Shown piece by piece: positions 16,929 through 23,472 of a stretch of DNA of 64,000 nt; position 1 is the first letter of the stretch, and every line of letters starts with the position of its first letter. The stretch comes from Deinococcus roseus. Its GTDB lineage: Bacteria; Deinococcota; Deinococci; Deinococcales; Deinococcaceae. The position numbers were made by a program, and so were the translations under genes. The notes beneath the pieces are model-generated. The model was not told the origin of the DNA and made no database searches. It saw only the letters and a list, made by a program, of their open reading frames with translations. Location of the stretch: assembly GCF_014646895.1 (NCBI RefSeq), contig NZ_BMOD01000011.1:62001-126000 (forward strand), given 5' to 3'.

Positions 16929-17285
16929 TCAGCTTTGTTGTTCGGCTTCCAGGGCAGCGAGTTTCTCTTGCAGATCGGTGCGTGCAGGAGAGAAAGCCTC
17001 GATCACCACGGTGCTGGTCAGGGCTTTTGCACTGTGGAAAGCATTGGAAGGCACGAAGACCACTTCTCCGGCAGTCAAAACCCGGATTTCACCGTCCAGT
17101 TCGTATTCCAGTTCACCCGAAACCACCAGGGTGAGCTGTTCGTGGATGTGGTTGTGTCTGGGGGCAATTTTGCCTGCTTCCAGCTGGATGTGCAGCAGGG
17201 TGGTGTTTTCTCCGCTGAAGGGGCGCACATGAAAGCCCTCTGCGGGCTTGAGGTGCACGTTTGCAAAAAGGTTGTCGGTTTTCAT
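16929..17285 (-). CDS. Cupin-domain protein
   Basis: Single-domain cupin (118 aa). The metal-binding motif 1 is seen in GKIAPRHNHIHEQLTLVVSGELE (His, His, Glu) and motif 2 in VVFVPSNAFHSAKAL (His). The C-terminus is a short helix. Function is open: small cupins include sensors, isomerases and dioxygenases. TAAAAT (complement of 17293-17298) lies 7 nt before the ATG, so the transcript is probably leaderless, and a dispersed repeat begins immediately next to that hexamer. Confidence 0.8.
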   Translation of the reverse strand: MKTDNLFANVHLKPAEGFHVRPFSGENTTLLHIQLEAGKIAPRHNHIHEQLTLVVSGELEYELDGEIRVLTAGEVVFVPSNAFHSAKALTSTVVIEAFSPARTDLQEKLAALEAEQQS

Positions 17286-17298
17286 CGGGGGTATTTTA

Positions 17299-17399
17299 CT
17301 GCGTTTATCAGTGAAATAGGAGCATTCAGAAAAATCCTCCTATTTCAAAGAACATGAACCCAGGAAACAACTTTTATTCTTCTGTCAAATGCTCTAAAA
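17299..17399 (+). repeat. Dispersed repeat family, copy 1
   Basis: Begins CTGCGTTTATCAGTG, continues with a hairpin (17312-17347; arms TGAAATAGGAG/CTCCTATTTCA) and ends TTCTGTCAAATGCTCTAAA. The same ends and a hairpin of partly different sequence occur at 38489-38590 and, reversed, at 25110-25210. Confidence 0.75.
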
Positions 17400-17444
17400 C
17401 ATCAGGCAGAAACTCAAGAAGCTGTTTCCTGGTCTGCATGTTTT

Positions 17445-17495
17445 TGTGACAGCAAACTTCCAGAGAAGCCTGCTGTCACACCGATCAACGCAGCA
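17445..17495 (-). repeat. Dispersed repeat family, partial copy 2
   Basis: Read on the minus strand it begins TGCTGCGTTGATCGGTG and leads into a perfect 10-bp hairpin (TGTGACAGCA/TGCTGTCACA). The left end matches the other copies, but the stem sequence is unrelated. It is tail-to-tail with copy 1. Confidence 0.55.
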
Positions 17496-17513
17496 ACCCA
17501 GAACAGCCTGGGC

Positions 17514-17720
17514 TCAGGAGGCTTTGATGTGCTCCGGGTACACCACCATCACACGGGCCTTGCCTTCCAGCAAATCTGCCAGGGTTCTGAGGGTGTGGGC
17601 GGCTTTGAGGCGCATCAGCGAGGGAACCTGGTTGCTGAGGTGGTGTTGCTGCAGGTCTTTCAGGTAAGTCTGGTAGCGGTCCTGCACTTCGAGCTGGCGC
17701 ATGTCTACGGGGTCTTGCAT
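17514..17720 (-). CDS. Small conserved-looking protein of unknown function
   Basis: 68 aa, mostly helical (RYQTYLKDLQQHHLSNQ, RLKAAHTLRTLADLLEG) and ending VMVVYPEHIKAS. AGAGAGGA precedes the ATG. It lies 80 nt downstream of the ArsR regulator on the same strand and is probably co-transcribed with it. I do not recognise a family; the link to ArsR suggests a role in the same response. Confidence 0.6.
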   Translation of the reverse strand: MQDPVDMRQLEVQDRYQTYLKDLQQHHLSNQVPSLMRLKAAHTLRTLADLLEGKARVMVVYPEHIKAS

Positions 17721-17800
17721 GGCTGAAATCCTCTCTAAAAGCAATGGGGCAGCTTCCTGAGCTGCAGGCAGTTCAGGCACTGGAAGGTTGGAGGGGTGGG

Positions 17801-18121
17801 TCAGTCGCAGGTGGGGGCGTTCTGGTGGTGTTCCAGAAACTGGGTGAGGGGTTTGAAGCCTTCTCCGTTGAGGGAGTAGTAAACGGTGTTCCCTTCGCGG
17901 GTGGCTTTGACCAGTCCCGCTTCCACCAGCACTTTCATGTGGTGGCTGACCGTGGGCTGGGTGAGGCCCAGGCTCTGGCTGATGCTGATGCCATAAGAGG
18001 TGGGGTCCTGCGGGTCCTGGGGTTCGCTGTCTTTCTTGTCGCAGATGGAACGCAAAAGCCCAATGATCTTGAGGCGTGTGGGGTCTGCGAGGGCTTTGAG
18101 TTTGAGCAGCACCTCGTCCAT
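17801..18121 (-). CDS. ArsR/SmtB family transcriptional regulator
   Basis: 106-aa winged-helix repressor. LKALADPTRLKIIGLLRS is the typical first helix pair and LGLTQPTVSHHMKVLVEAGLV the recognition helix; the wing is REGNTVYYSL. An insert rich in Asp, Pro and Gln (KKDSEPQDPQDPTSYG) sits before the HTH. Two Cys (CDKK, and TCD at the C-terminus) could sense metal or thiol stress, but no standard metal motif is clear. Three dyads in the 87-bp divergent gap to the oxidase gene are likely autoregulatory operators. TAGTCT lies 6 nt before the ATG. Confidence 0.87.
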   Translation of the reverse strand: MDEVLLKLKALADPTRLKIIGLLRSICDKKDSEPQDPQDPTSYGISISQSLGLTQPTVSHHMKVLVEAGLVKATREGNTVYYSLNGEGFKPLTQFLEHHQNAPTCD

Positions 18122-18163
18122 GTCTATAGACTATCATCTAATTAGATCTTCGTCTATATAGAT
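18122..18163. promoter_or_regulatory. Triple dyad operator between arsR-type gene and oxidase
   Basis: Three related palindromes follow one another: GTCTATAGAC (18122-18131), ATCTAATTAGAT (18136-18147, perfect) and GTCTATATAGAT (18152-18163). Their spacing and A/T-rich cores fit an ArsR-family repressor controlling both divergent genes. Confidence 0.65.
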
Positions 18164-18208
18164 GTGCGTCTAATCTGGAAGGGTATACTCGGTCCAGAGG
18201 TATACAGA

Positions 18209-19294
18209 ATGACCCAGGTGCTGATCATTGGAGCAGGTTTGAACGGTCTGTCTTGTGCTTACGCCGCCTGGAAACAGGGGCATCAGGTCACGGTCATCGA
18301 GCAGTTTTCGCTGGGCCACACGCTGGGCAGCAGCCACGGAGAGTCGCGCATCATCCGTTATTCTTACGGGCACCCAGAATATGTGCGGCTGGCAAAACGG
18401 GCCTACCCCCTCTGGCATGAACTGGAAGACCAGCTTGAACTGAAGATCATCCATCCGGTGGGCGGCATTGATCTGGCTCCCAGCGGGCATCCTGTTCTGC
18501 AGCAGCACATGAATGCCCTGCAAACAGAAAACATTGATTTTGAACTGCTGTCTGGTCCTGAGGCCAGTGAACGCTTTCCGCAGTTTCACCTGCCTGACAG
18601 CGAATCGGTGCTGTTCCAGAAAGACGCTGGCATCCTCAAACCCGATGAGGTGTTGCCCGCTCTGGCCCGTTTCCTGAGAAAACAGGGCGTGAGCATTCAG
18701 GAGAACACCCCGGTGCTGTCTGCAGAGCACGGAAAAGTGGTCACCGAACGCTGGACCTACCAGCCAGACCATGTGCTGGTCTGTGCCGGGGCCTGGGTGA
18801 ACCGCCTCTTGCCTGCCCCCCTCCCCTTGCAGGTCACCGAAGAGCAACTGAGCTATTTTGCAGTGCCTGACCAGAAATTCCATTACCCCAACATGCCTGT
18901 TTTCATTGATCTGGTGCGGGGTCCTTATGGCTTTCCACAGTTGGACAGGCCCGGCGTCAAACTGGGTTTGCACCACCATGGCCCAACCGTCACCCCGGAA
19001 AACCGCACTTTTGCCCACCAGCCAGACAAAACCCGTTATCTGGCAGACTGGATGGCCCGCTTCATGCCTGAAGTGTCTGCAACGCCGCTGGAAAACATCA
19101 CCTGCCTGTACACCAACACCCCAGACGAGGATTTCGTGGTGGACCGCATGGGAGACCATCTGACGGTGGTTTCTGCCTGCTCCGGGCACGGGTTCAAGTT
19201 TGGCCCGGCCACCGGAGAACTGGCCCTGCAAAGGGCCCTGCAAACCCCAGATGCCTTCTCGGGGTTTTTTCTGGCAGATTTTCAGCAGGAATGA
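18209..19294 (+). CDS. FAD-dependent amine oxidase, sarcosine oxidase/SolA type
   Basis: Monomeric sarcosine oxidase or N-methyltryptophan oxidase family (361 aa), which oxidises N-methyl amino acids with release of formaldehyde and H2O2. The FAD motif is VLIIGAGLNGLSCAYAA at the N-terminus; SSHGESRIIRYSYG is the family signature; Cys299 in ITCLYTNTPDED is at the place of covalent FAD attachment; SGHGFKFGPATGE closes the site. I start at ATG 18209 (AGAGG upstream) rather than a longer frame. It is divergent from the ArsR gene and may share its operators; the exact substrate is unknown. Confidence 0.85.
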   Translation: MTQVLIIGAGLNGLSCAYAAWKQGHQVTVIEQFSLGHTLGSSHGESRIIRYSYGHPEYVRLAKRAYPLWHELEDQLELKIIHPVGGIDLAPSGHPVLQQHMNALQTENIDFELLSGPEASERFPQFHLPDSESVLFQKDAGILKPDEVLPALARFLRKQGVSIQENTPVLSAEHGKVVTERWTYQPDHVLVCAGAWVNRLLPAPLPLQVTEEQLSYFAVPDQKFHYPNMPVFIDLVRGPYGFPQLDRPGVKLGLHHHGPTVTPENRTFAHQPDKTRYLADWMARFMPEVSATPLENITCLYTNTPDEDFVVDRMGDHLTVVSACSGHGFKFGPATGELALQRALQTPDAFSGFFLADFQQE

Positions 19295-19351
19295 GTGTTG
19301 CAGAGGGCTGACCTTTTGCCTGGCAATCCCTCTGCACCCTTTTTCTGTTTT

Positions 19352-20530
19352 TTACCCGATCTCCAGCTGGAAATTGCGCAGTTCATAGCCCTGAATCAGT
19401 TCATTCCAGGTCATCTGGGGGGCCTTGAACTTCACAGGCAATTTCAGGAAACGGGTCAGGAAGATGTCGGTTTCCTGCAAAGCCAGAAAAGCCCCGGGGC
19501 AGCGGTGGTGTCCATCTCCGAAACTCATCACCTGGGCCTGCACCCCTCTGGGAAGGTCCCTGTGGGGGCACACCTCTCTGGGCTGCTCTCCCACTGTGCA
19601 GGTGTCCTCGTTGGCCCCATACACGTGCAGCACCACCAGATCGCCTTTTTTGAGGGGGAAAATCTGGTTGTCGCTTTGCAGCTCCAGATCGCCCTGCATG
19701 CGGCGGAACAGCTGGCCCACCACCGGCTCAAGGCGCAGGATCTCGCCCAGGATGGCCATGCGTTCTTTTTCGGAGGCGACCAGATACCGGTCTTTGAGTC
19801 TGGGGTGTTCCAGCAGGTGCCAGGCAGCCACCTGAATGAATTCACGGGTGGTGACCATGCCTGCAGCCCCATAAGTGATGCATTCGGTCAGGACCTCCAT
19901 GCTGGAATACCCTTTGCCCAGCGTGTGGCTGATCACGTCTTCTTTTGGGGTTTTCATGCGGGCTTTGACGGCAGGCTTCACATCCTGGTTGTAGAAGCGA
20001 AAGAGCTTCACCTGGTTTTGCAAAAAGCGCACGATCTGGATCCATTTCGGAGCTTCCCGGCTGGGATCCTGCTGGAAGAAGGCTTCCAAGCGCTCGGACA
20101 TTTTATCGGGGTCGCTTTCCGTGAGGCCCACCACCTGACCGGCCACCCGCACCGCAATGCGCAAGCTGATTTCCGAGAGGTTGATGGTCTTTTTCTGCAC
20201 GGCGTCCTTCAAAAAGGCGTCCACGAACTGTTCCATCATGGGGCGGTACTTTTCCACCGTGGTGGGCGAGAAGTATTTTGCCACTTCGGAGCGGTAGGTG
20301 CGGTGTTCTTCCCCATCCATGAACAAAACGGGCTGGTTGCTGAGGCCCTTGACCCCGCGCACCGTTTCAGCCAGAAATCCGGCCTGGGTGGTGACATCGC
20401 TGCGCAGCACCTGACGGGCCTCGTCAAAACCATACACATGCCAGTTGCCTTTGGTGTCTTTAGACACCCGATGGGTGGGAATGGGCTCACGGTTGGTTTT
20501 CTGCACGCCGCCTTTCAAAATCTGGGTCAT
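19352..20530 (-). CDS. Cytochrome P450
   Basis: Soluble bacterial P450 (392 aa). The heme loop is FGDGHHRCPGAF with the thiolate Cys344; the K-helix ExxR is in GEILRLEPVV; the I-helix reads YGAAGMVTTREF. Compared with the common (A/G)Gx(D/E)TT pattern the acidic residue is Val here, so proton delivery may differ or the enzyme may act as a peroxygenase. Its ATG overlaps the stop of the MarR gene (ATGA), making a two-gene operon. No redox partner is encoded nearby. Substrate unknown. Confidence 0.88.
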   Translation of the reverse strand: MTQILKGGVQKTNREPIPTHRVSKDTKGNWHVYGFDEARQVLRSDVTTQAGFLAETVRGVKGLSNQPVLFMDGEEHRTYRSEVAKYFSPTTVEKYRPMMEQFVDAFLKDAVQKKTINLSEISLRIAVRVAGQVVGLTESDPDKMSERLEAFFQQDPSREAPKWIQIVRFLQNQVKLFRFYNQDVKPAVKARMKTPKEDVISHTLGKGYSSMEVLTECITYGAAGMVTTREFIQVAAWHLLEHPRLKDRYLVASEKERMAILGEILRLEPVVGQLFRRMQGDLELQSDNQIFPLKKGDLVVLHVYGANEDTCTVGEQPREVCPHRDLPRGVQAQVMSFGDGHHRCPGAFLALQETDIFLTRFLKLPVKFKAPQMTWNELIQGYELRNFQLEIG

Positions 20531-21000
20531 TTGACATCCTCCTGGGCAAGCTGGGAGAGGGTTTCGATCTGGTTCACAAAAGTGTCCGGGTTTTCAAGCT
20601 GGGAGAGCAAAGGAGAGGCTGCATCTTCGGTCATCTGCAAGGCCCTCAGCTGCGCTTCGAGGCCCTGGCGGGTCACCGTGAATTGCATGCGTCGGGCGTC
20701 TTTTTCATCCACCTGCCGCTCGATCAGGCCTTTTTTCAGCAGTTTGTCCAGGGTGCGACTGACCTCGTATCTGGGGAGCAGGATGTGCTGGGCCACCTCG
20801 CTGGGATAACTGGTGCCCGCAGCCAGGTAAGACAGCACGATCAGTTCCCGCAGATCCATGTTTTCTTCGGTCTGGATGGCAGATTCCACTTTTGCCACCA
20901 GGGCCTGTCCCACCAGCCAGTACGCGCACAGAAAGCGAAAACTGGCGGTGCTGCGCTGGGTGAAATCGGGGACTTCCGGGGCCACATCATTTGATTGCAT
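20527..21000 (-). CDS. MarR-family regulator of the P450 operon
   Basis: 157-aa winged-helix protein. LRELIVLSYLAAG, SEVAQHILLPRYEVSRTLDKLLKKGLIERQ and DEKDARRMQFTVTRQG are the HTH and wing of MarR/DUF24-like regulators. Start at ATG 21000; TACAGT lies 6 nt upstream, so the message is probably leaderless. Direct repeats GCATGTTG at 20998-21005 and 21013-21020 straddle that hexamer and may be the operator. An insertion sequence sits 49 bp upstream and probably removed part of the -35 region. Confidence 0.8.
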   Translation of the reverse strand: MQSNDVAPEVPDFTQRSTASFRFLCAYWLVGQALVAKVESAIQTEENMDLRELIVLSYLAAGTSYPSEVAQHILLPRYEVSRTLDKLLKKGLIERQVDEKDARRMQFTVTRQGLEAQLRALQMTEDAASPLLSQLENPDTFVNQIETLSQLAQEDVK

Positions 21001-21049
21001 GTTGCAACTGTAGCATGTTGTGAGGATGTGCATGGTGAAACTGGCTTAG

Positions 21050-21073
21050 TGCAGGATCACAAGTGAGGTTGTG
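21050..21073 (+). repeat. Left terminal inverted repeat of the IS
   Basis: TGCAGGATCAC followed by a 4-base variable part and GAGGTTGTG; matches the complement of 22186-22209 with a few mismatches. Confidence 0.85.
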
Positions 21074-21102
21074 AAGATCCCTGTCATCTGTCACAGTGAA
21101 CT

Positions 21103-21621
21103 ATGGGCAGCAAAGTCAAGGTCCGGCTCCTCAGCGAGGAAGAAGTCCAGTACATTCAACATCAGCTCAAATCTAAAGATGCGTTCACCGTCCGGCGTAG
21201 CCAGATTCTCCTGGCCAGCCATGAGGGCCAGGTGGTCTCCCAGATCGCCCGATCCCTCAGGATTGCCACCCAGACCGTGCGCAATACCTTCCGTGCCTTT
21301 GAAGCTGATGGTTTAGCGAGCCTGCACGAAAAATCTCATCGGCCCCATAGCATGCTGCCTCACATCGACGAATCCGCCTTACAACGCCTCCATGCTCTAC
21401 TGCAACAAAAACCCCGAGATTTTGGAATGCAAAACGAACACTGGACGCTGGAAAAGCTAGCTCAGGTCAGCTTCGAGCAAGGCATCACCAGTGAGAAGAT
21501 GAGCTACGAAAGCATGCGTCGGGCTTTAAAACGGTTGGACGTGAACTGGAAACGGGCCACCTCCTGGATCACGTCACAAGATCCCAACTACACGGTCAAA
21601 AAAACCAACGGGCACGACTGA
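21103..21621 (+). CDS. IS630-family transposase, N-terminal part (OrfA)
   Basis: 172 aa. MGSKVKVRLLSEEEVQYIQH starts a DNA-binding domain: SQIARSLRIATQTVRNTFRAFEADGLASL is the helix-turn-helix and RALKRLDVNWKRATSWI the linker to the catalytic part. The frame ends at 21621. At 21598-21604 seven A (A AAA AAA) allow a -1 shift, after which the reading continues without stop into OrfB. The fused protein would span 21103-22202. Confidence 0.85.
   Translation: MGSKVKVRLLSEEEVQYIQHQLKSKDAFTVRRSQILLASHEGQVVSQIARSLRIATQTVRNTFRAFEADGLASLHEKSHRPHSMLPHIDESALQRLHALLQQKPRDFGMQNEHWTLEKLAQVSFEQGITSEKMSYESMRRALKRLDVNWKRATSWITSQDPNYTVKKTNGHD
21598..21604 (+). promoter_or_regulatory. Putative -1 ribosomal frameshift site
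   Basis: The heptamer A AAA AAA is in the correct phase for slippage from OrfA (Val-Lys-Lys) to the OrfB frame, which then reads KNQRARLIHLALQH and on to the catalytic core. Confidence 0.7.
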
Positions 21622-21650
21622 TCCATCTGGCCCTCCAGCACTCCGATTGG

Positions 21651-22202
21651 GTGCTCGGTTTTATGGATGAGGTGTGGTGGAGTCGCTTTGCTCAGCCGAA
21701 AAGAGCCCTGTGGACGGGTCAGAACCGCTCCAAAGTGGAGGCCCCTCAGTGGCAAGCCGGAGATGAAGATCCCAAAGCGCTGGCATGCTACGGCTTGCTG
21801 AGGGCCGACACCGAAGAAATGATGCTGCGTTTTGTGCAGGGTCGACCCATCAGCGCTGTGACCTGTGACTTTCTACAGTGGCTCACTCAGGAACTGGGTA
21901 AGCAGGGCAAAAAGGCGTTGCTGCTGGTCTGGGACAACGCCAGTTGGCACATCAGCAAGCAGGTCACCTCCTGGATCAAGCAGCACAACCGAAAGGCCAA
22001 AGCAACAGGTGGGGTGCGGATCTTGAGTTGTTTATTGCCGAAGAGAAGCCCGTGGCTGAATCCCATTGAACCGAAATGGCTGCATGGGAAACGGGCGGTG
22101 ATGCCCGCTCAGGGCTTGCTTTCGGCGGAGGAGCTGGAGTCTCGGGTCTGCGCTTACTATGGTTGCCCGAAATTAAAGCCCCTTGCACAACCTCTTTCGT
22201 GA
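21651..22202 (+). CDS. IS630-family transposase, DDE catalytic part (OrfB)
   Basis: 183 aa counted from an internal GTG; the frame is open from the slip site at about 21604. The catalytic triad is visible: Asp in LGFMDEVWW, Asp in LVWDNASWH and Glu in LNPIEPKWLHGK. No internal stop. The last codons and the stop overlap the right inverted repeat, as is common for compact elements. It is most likely produced only as a frameshift fusion with OrfA. Confidence 0.87.
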   Translation: MLGFMDEVWWSRFAQPKRALWTGQNRSKVEAPQWQAGDEDPKALACYGLLRADTEEMMLRFVQGRPISAVTCDFLQWLTQELGKQGKKALLLVWDNASWHISKQVTSWIKQHNRKAKATGGVRILSCLLPKRSPWLNPIEPKWLHGKRAVMPAQGLLSAEELESRVCAYYGCPKLKPLAQPLS

Positions 22203-22209
22203 TCCTGCA
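22186..22209 (-). repeat. Right terminal inverted repeat of the IS
   Basis: Complement of the left repeat with a few mismatches in the variable middle; includes the stop codon of the transposase. Confidence 0.85.
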
Positions 22210-22261
22210 TTAGGTCAAACGGAAGATGCCCTTTTGTTCCAGAAGCCCTAGAGTGCTCTGC

Positions 22262-22705
22262 ATGGACATTGTGTTGCTGATGGGACTTCAGGCTTCGGGA
22301 AAAACCTCTTTCTACAGACAGGTTTTCAAGGAAACCCATGTGCACATCAGCAAAGACCTCTGGAAGAACAACAAACCCTACAAACAGCAGAAACTGCTGC
22401 TGGAAAGCCTGAATGCAGGCCGCAGCGTGGTGATCGACAACACCAGTCCCACCCGTGAAGAGCGTGCAGCCCTGATTCAGACGGCAAAAACCCGTGAAGC
22501 AAAAGTGATCGGGTATTATTTCCAGTCCAGGCTGCAAGATTGCCTGGAGCGCAACCAGAACCGGGACCGACAGGTGCCTGCACTGGGCCTGTATGCCACC
22601 TTCAAGAAGCTGCAGTTGCCGTCTCTGGAAGAAGGCTTTGAGGCACTGTTTTACGTGGAACTTGCCGAAGGCACTTTTGTGGTGTCTCCCTGGGAGGAAC
22701 CATGA
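22262..22705 (+). CDS. P-loop kinase, polynucleotide 5'-kinase-like
   Basis: 147 aa. The Walker A motif GLQASGKT is at residues 8-15, the phosphoacceptor-side Asp in HISKDLW, and VVIDNTSPTREERAAL plus NRDRQVP and LPSLEEGFEAL match the T4 Pnk/PNKP kinase-domain pattern. The likely reaction is ATP-dependent phosphorylation of 5'-OH RNA or DNA ends, though small AAA_33 kinases have other substrates. TAGAGT (22249-22254) is 7 nt before the ATG (leaderless). The stop overlaps the start of the Thg1-like gene (ATGA), so the two are translationally coupled. The IS right end is only 51 bp upstream. Confidence 0.78.
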   Translation: MDIVLLMGLQASGKTSFYRQVFKETHVHISKDLWKNNKPYKQQKLLLESLNAGRSVVIDNTSPTREERAALIQTAKTREAKVIGYYFQSRLQDCLERNQNRDRQVPALGLYATFKKLQLPSLEEGFEALFYVELAEGTFVVSPWEEP

Positions 22706-23457
22706 AAAAACCCAACAAACAGGATCTGGATGTTCGGATGCGCCAGAGGGAGGTCTACCACAACCTGACCCTGGTTCCGGGCATGTGGGCGGTGGTGCGT
22801 CTGGATGGGCGCTCCTTCTCCAGGTTCACCCAGCAGTTTTACCAGAAGCCCTTCGACAACAGGTTTAAGGACGCCATGGTCCAAACAGCCACAGCCCTGA
22901 TGAAAGACCTGCATGGCCTTTATGGCTGGACCTCCAGCGACGAAATTTCCATTTTGCTGCCTCCAGGCTGGGCTGGCTTTGGGCGCTCGCTGGAAAAAAC
23001 CCTTTCCTTGTCTGCCAGTCTTGCAGGCAGCACCTTCAGTTTGCAGGTGGGTCAGGCGGTGCAGTTTGACAGCCGCATCTGGCTGGGTGCCACGCTTGCA
23101 GATGTGCTGGATTACTTTCAGTGGCGGCAGGAGGACAGTGCCCGCTGTGCTTTGCAGGGCTGGGCCTACTGGACCCTCAGACAGCAGGGAAAAACCGCCC
23201 AGGAGGTCACCCAGCTGCTGGAGGGCACGGACGCCGCTTTCAAGAACGAATTGCTGTTCCAGCAGGGCATCAACTTCAACGAAACCCCCCTCTGGCAACG
23301 CAGAGGAATCGGGATTTACACCGCTCAGGTCAGCAAGACGGGCTTCAATCCCATTTTGCAGCAGGAGGTCATGGTGCAGAGAAATGTGCTGGTCCAGAAA
23401 GACGATTTGCCCATGAAAGAAGCGTATCGGGATTTTCTGGGTGACCTCCTGCAATGA
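22702..23457 (+). CDS. Thg1-like protein (3'-5' RNA polymerase)
   Basis: 251 aa. The family hallmark VRLDGRSFSRFT (Asp35) and the second metal motif WTSSDEISIL (Asp80, Glu81) are intact, as are KPFDNRF and the C-terminal RRGIGIY. Thg1 family enzymes add nucleotides in the 3'-5' direction; eukaryotic Thg1 adds G-1 to tRNA-His, while bacterial Thg1-like proteins repair 5'-truncated tRNAs. Because bacteria encode G-1 of tRNA-His, repair is the more likely role. It is coupled to the kinase gene, which could restore a 5'-phosphate before nucleotide addition. Confidence 0.88.
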   Translation: MKKPNKQDLDVRMRQREVYHNLTLVPGMWAVVRLDGRSFSRFTQQFYQKPFDNRFKDAMVQTATALMKDLHGLYGWTSSDEISILLPPGWAGFGRSLEKTLSLSASLAGSTFSLQVGQAVQFDSRIWLGATLADVLDYFQWRQEDSARCALQGWAYWTLRQQGKTAQEVTQLLEGTDAAFKNELLFQQGINFNETPLWQRRGIGIYTAQVSKTGFNPILQQEVMVQRNVLVQKDDLPMKEAYRDFLGDLLQ

Positions 23458-23472
23458 TCCTCACTTCTGCCC

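Larger units (their letters stand above)
21049..22210 (+). mobile_element. IS630-type insertion sequence, complete
   Basis: 1162-bp element bounded by TA dinucleotides (21047-21048 and 22211-22212), the target duplication of the IS630 family. Imperfect terminal inverted repeats: TGCAGGATCACAAGTGAGGT (starts 21050) against TGCAGGATCACGAAAGAGGT (complement, ends 22209). It carries a transposase split into two frames joined by a run of seven A. Both reading frames and both ends are intact, so it may be active. Confidence 0.9.

Noticed and set aside
17514..18137. Single longer protein covering the ArsR gene and the small gene after it
   Set aside because: It is an out-of-frame reading across arsR; the 68-residue protein from 17720 has its own ribosome-binding site.
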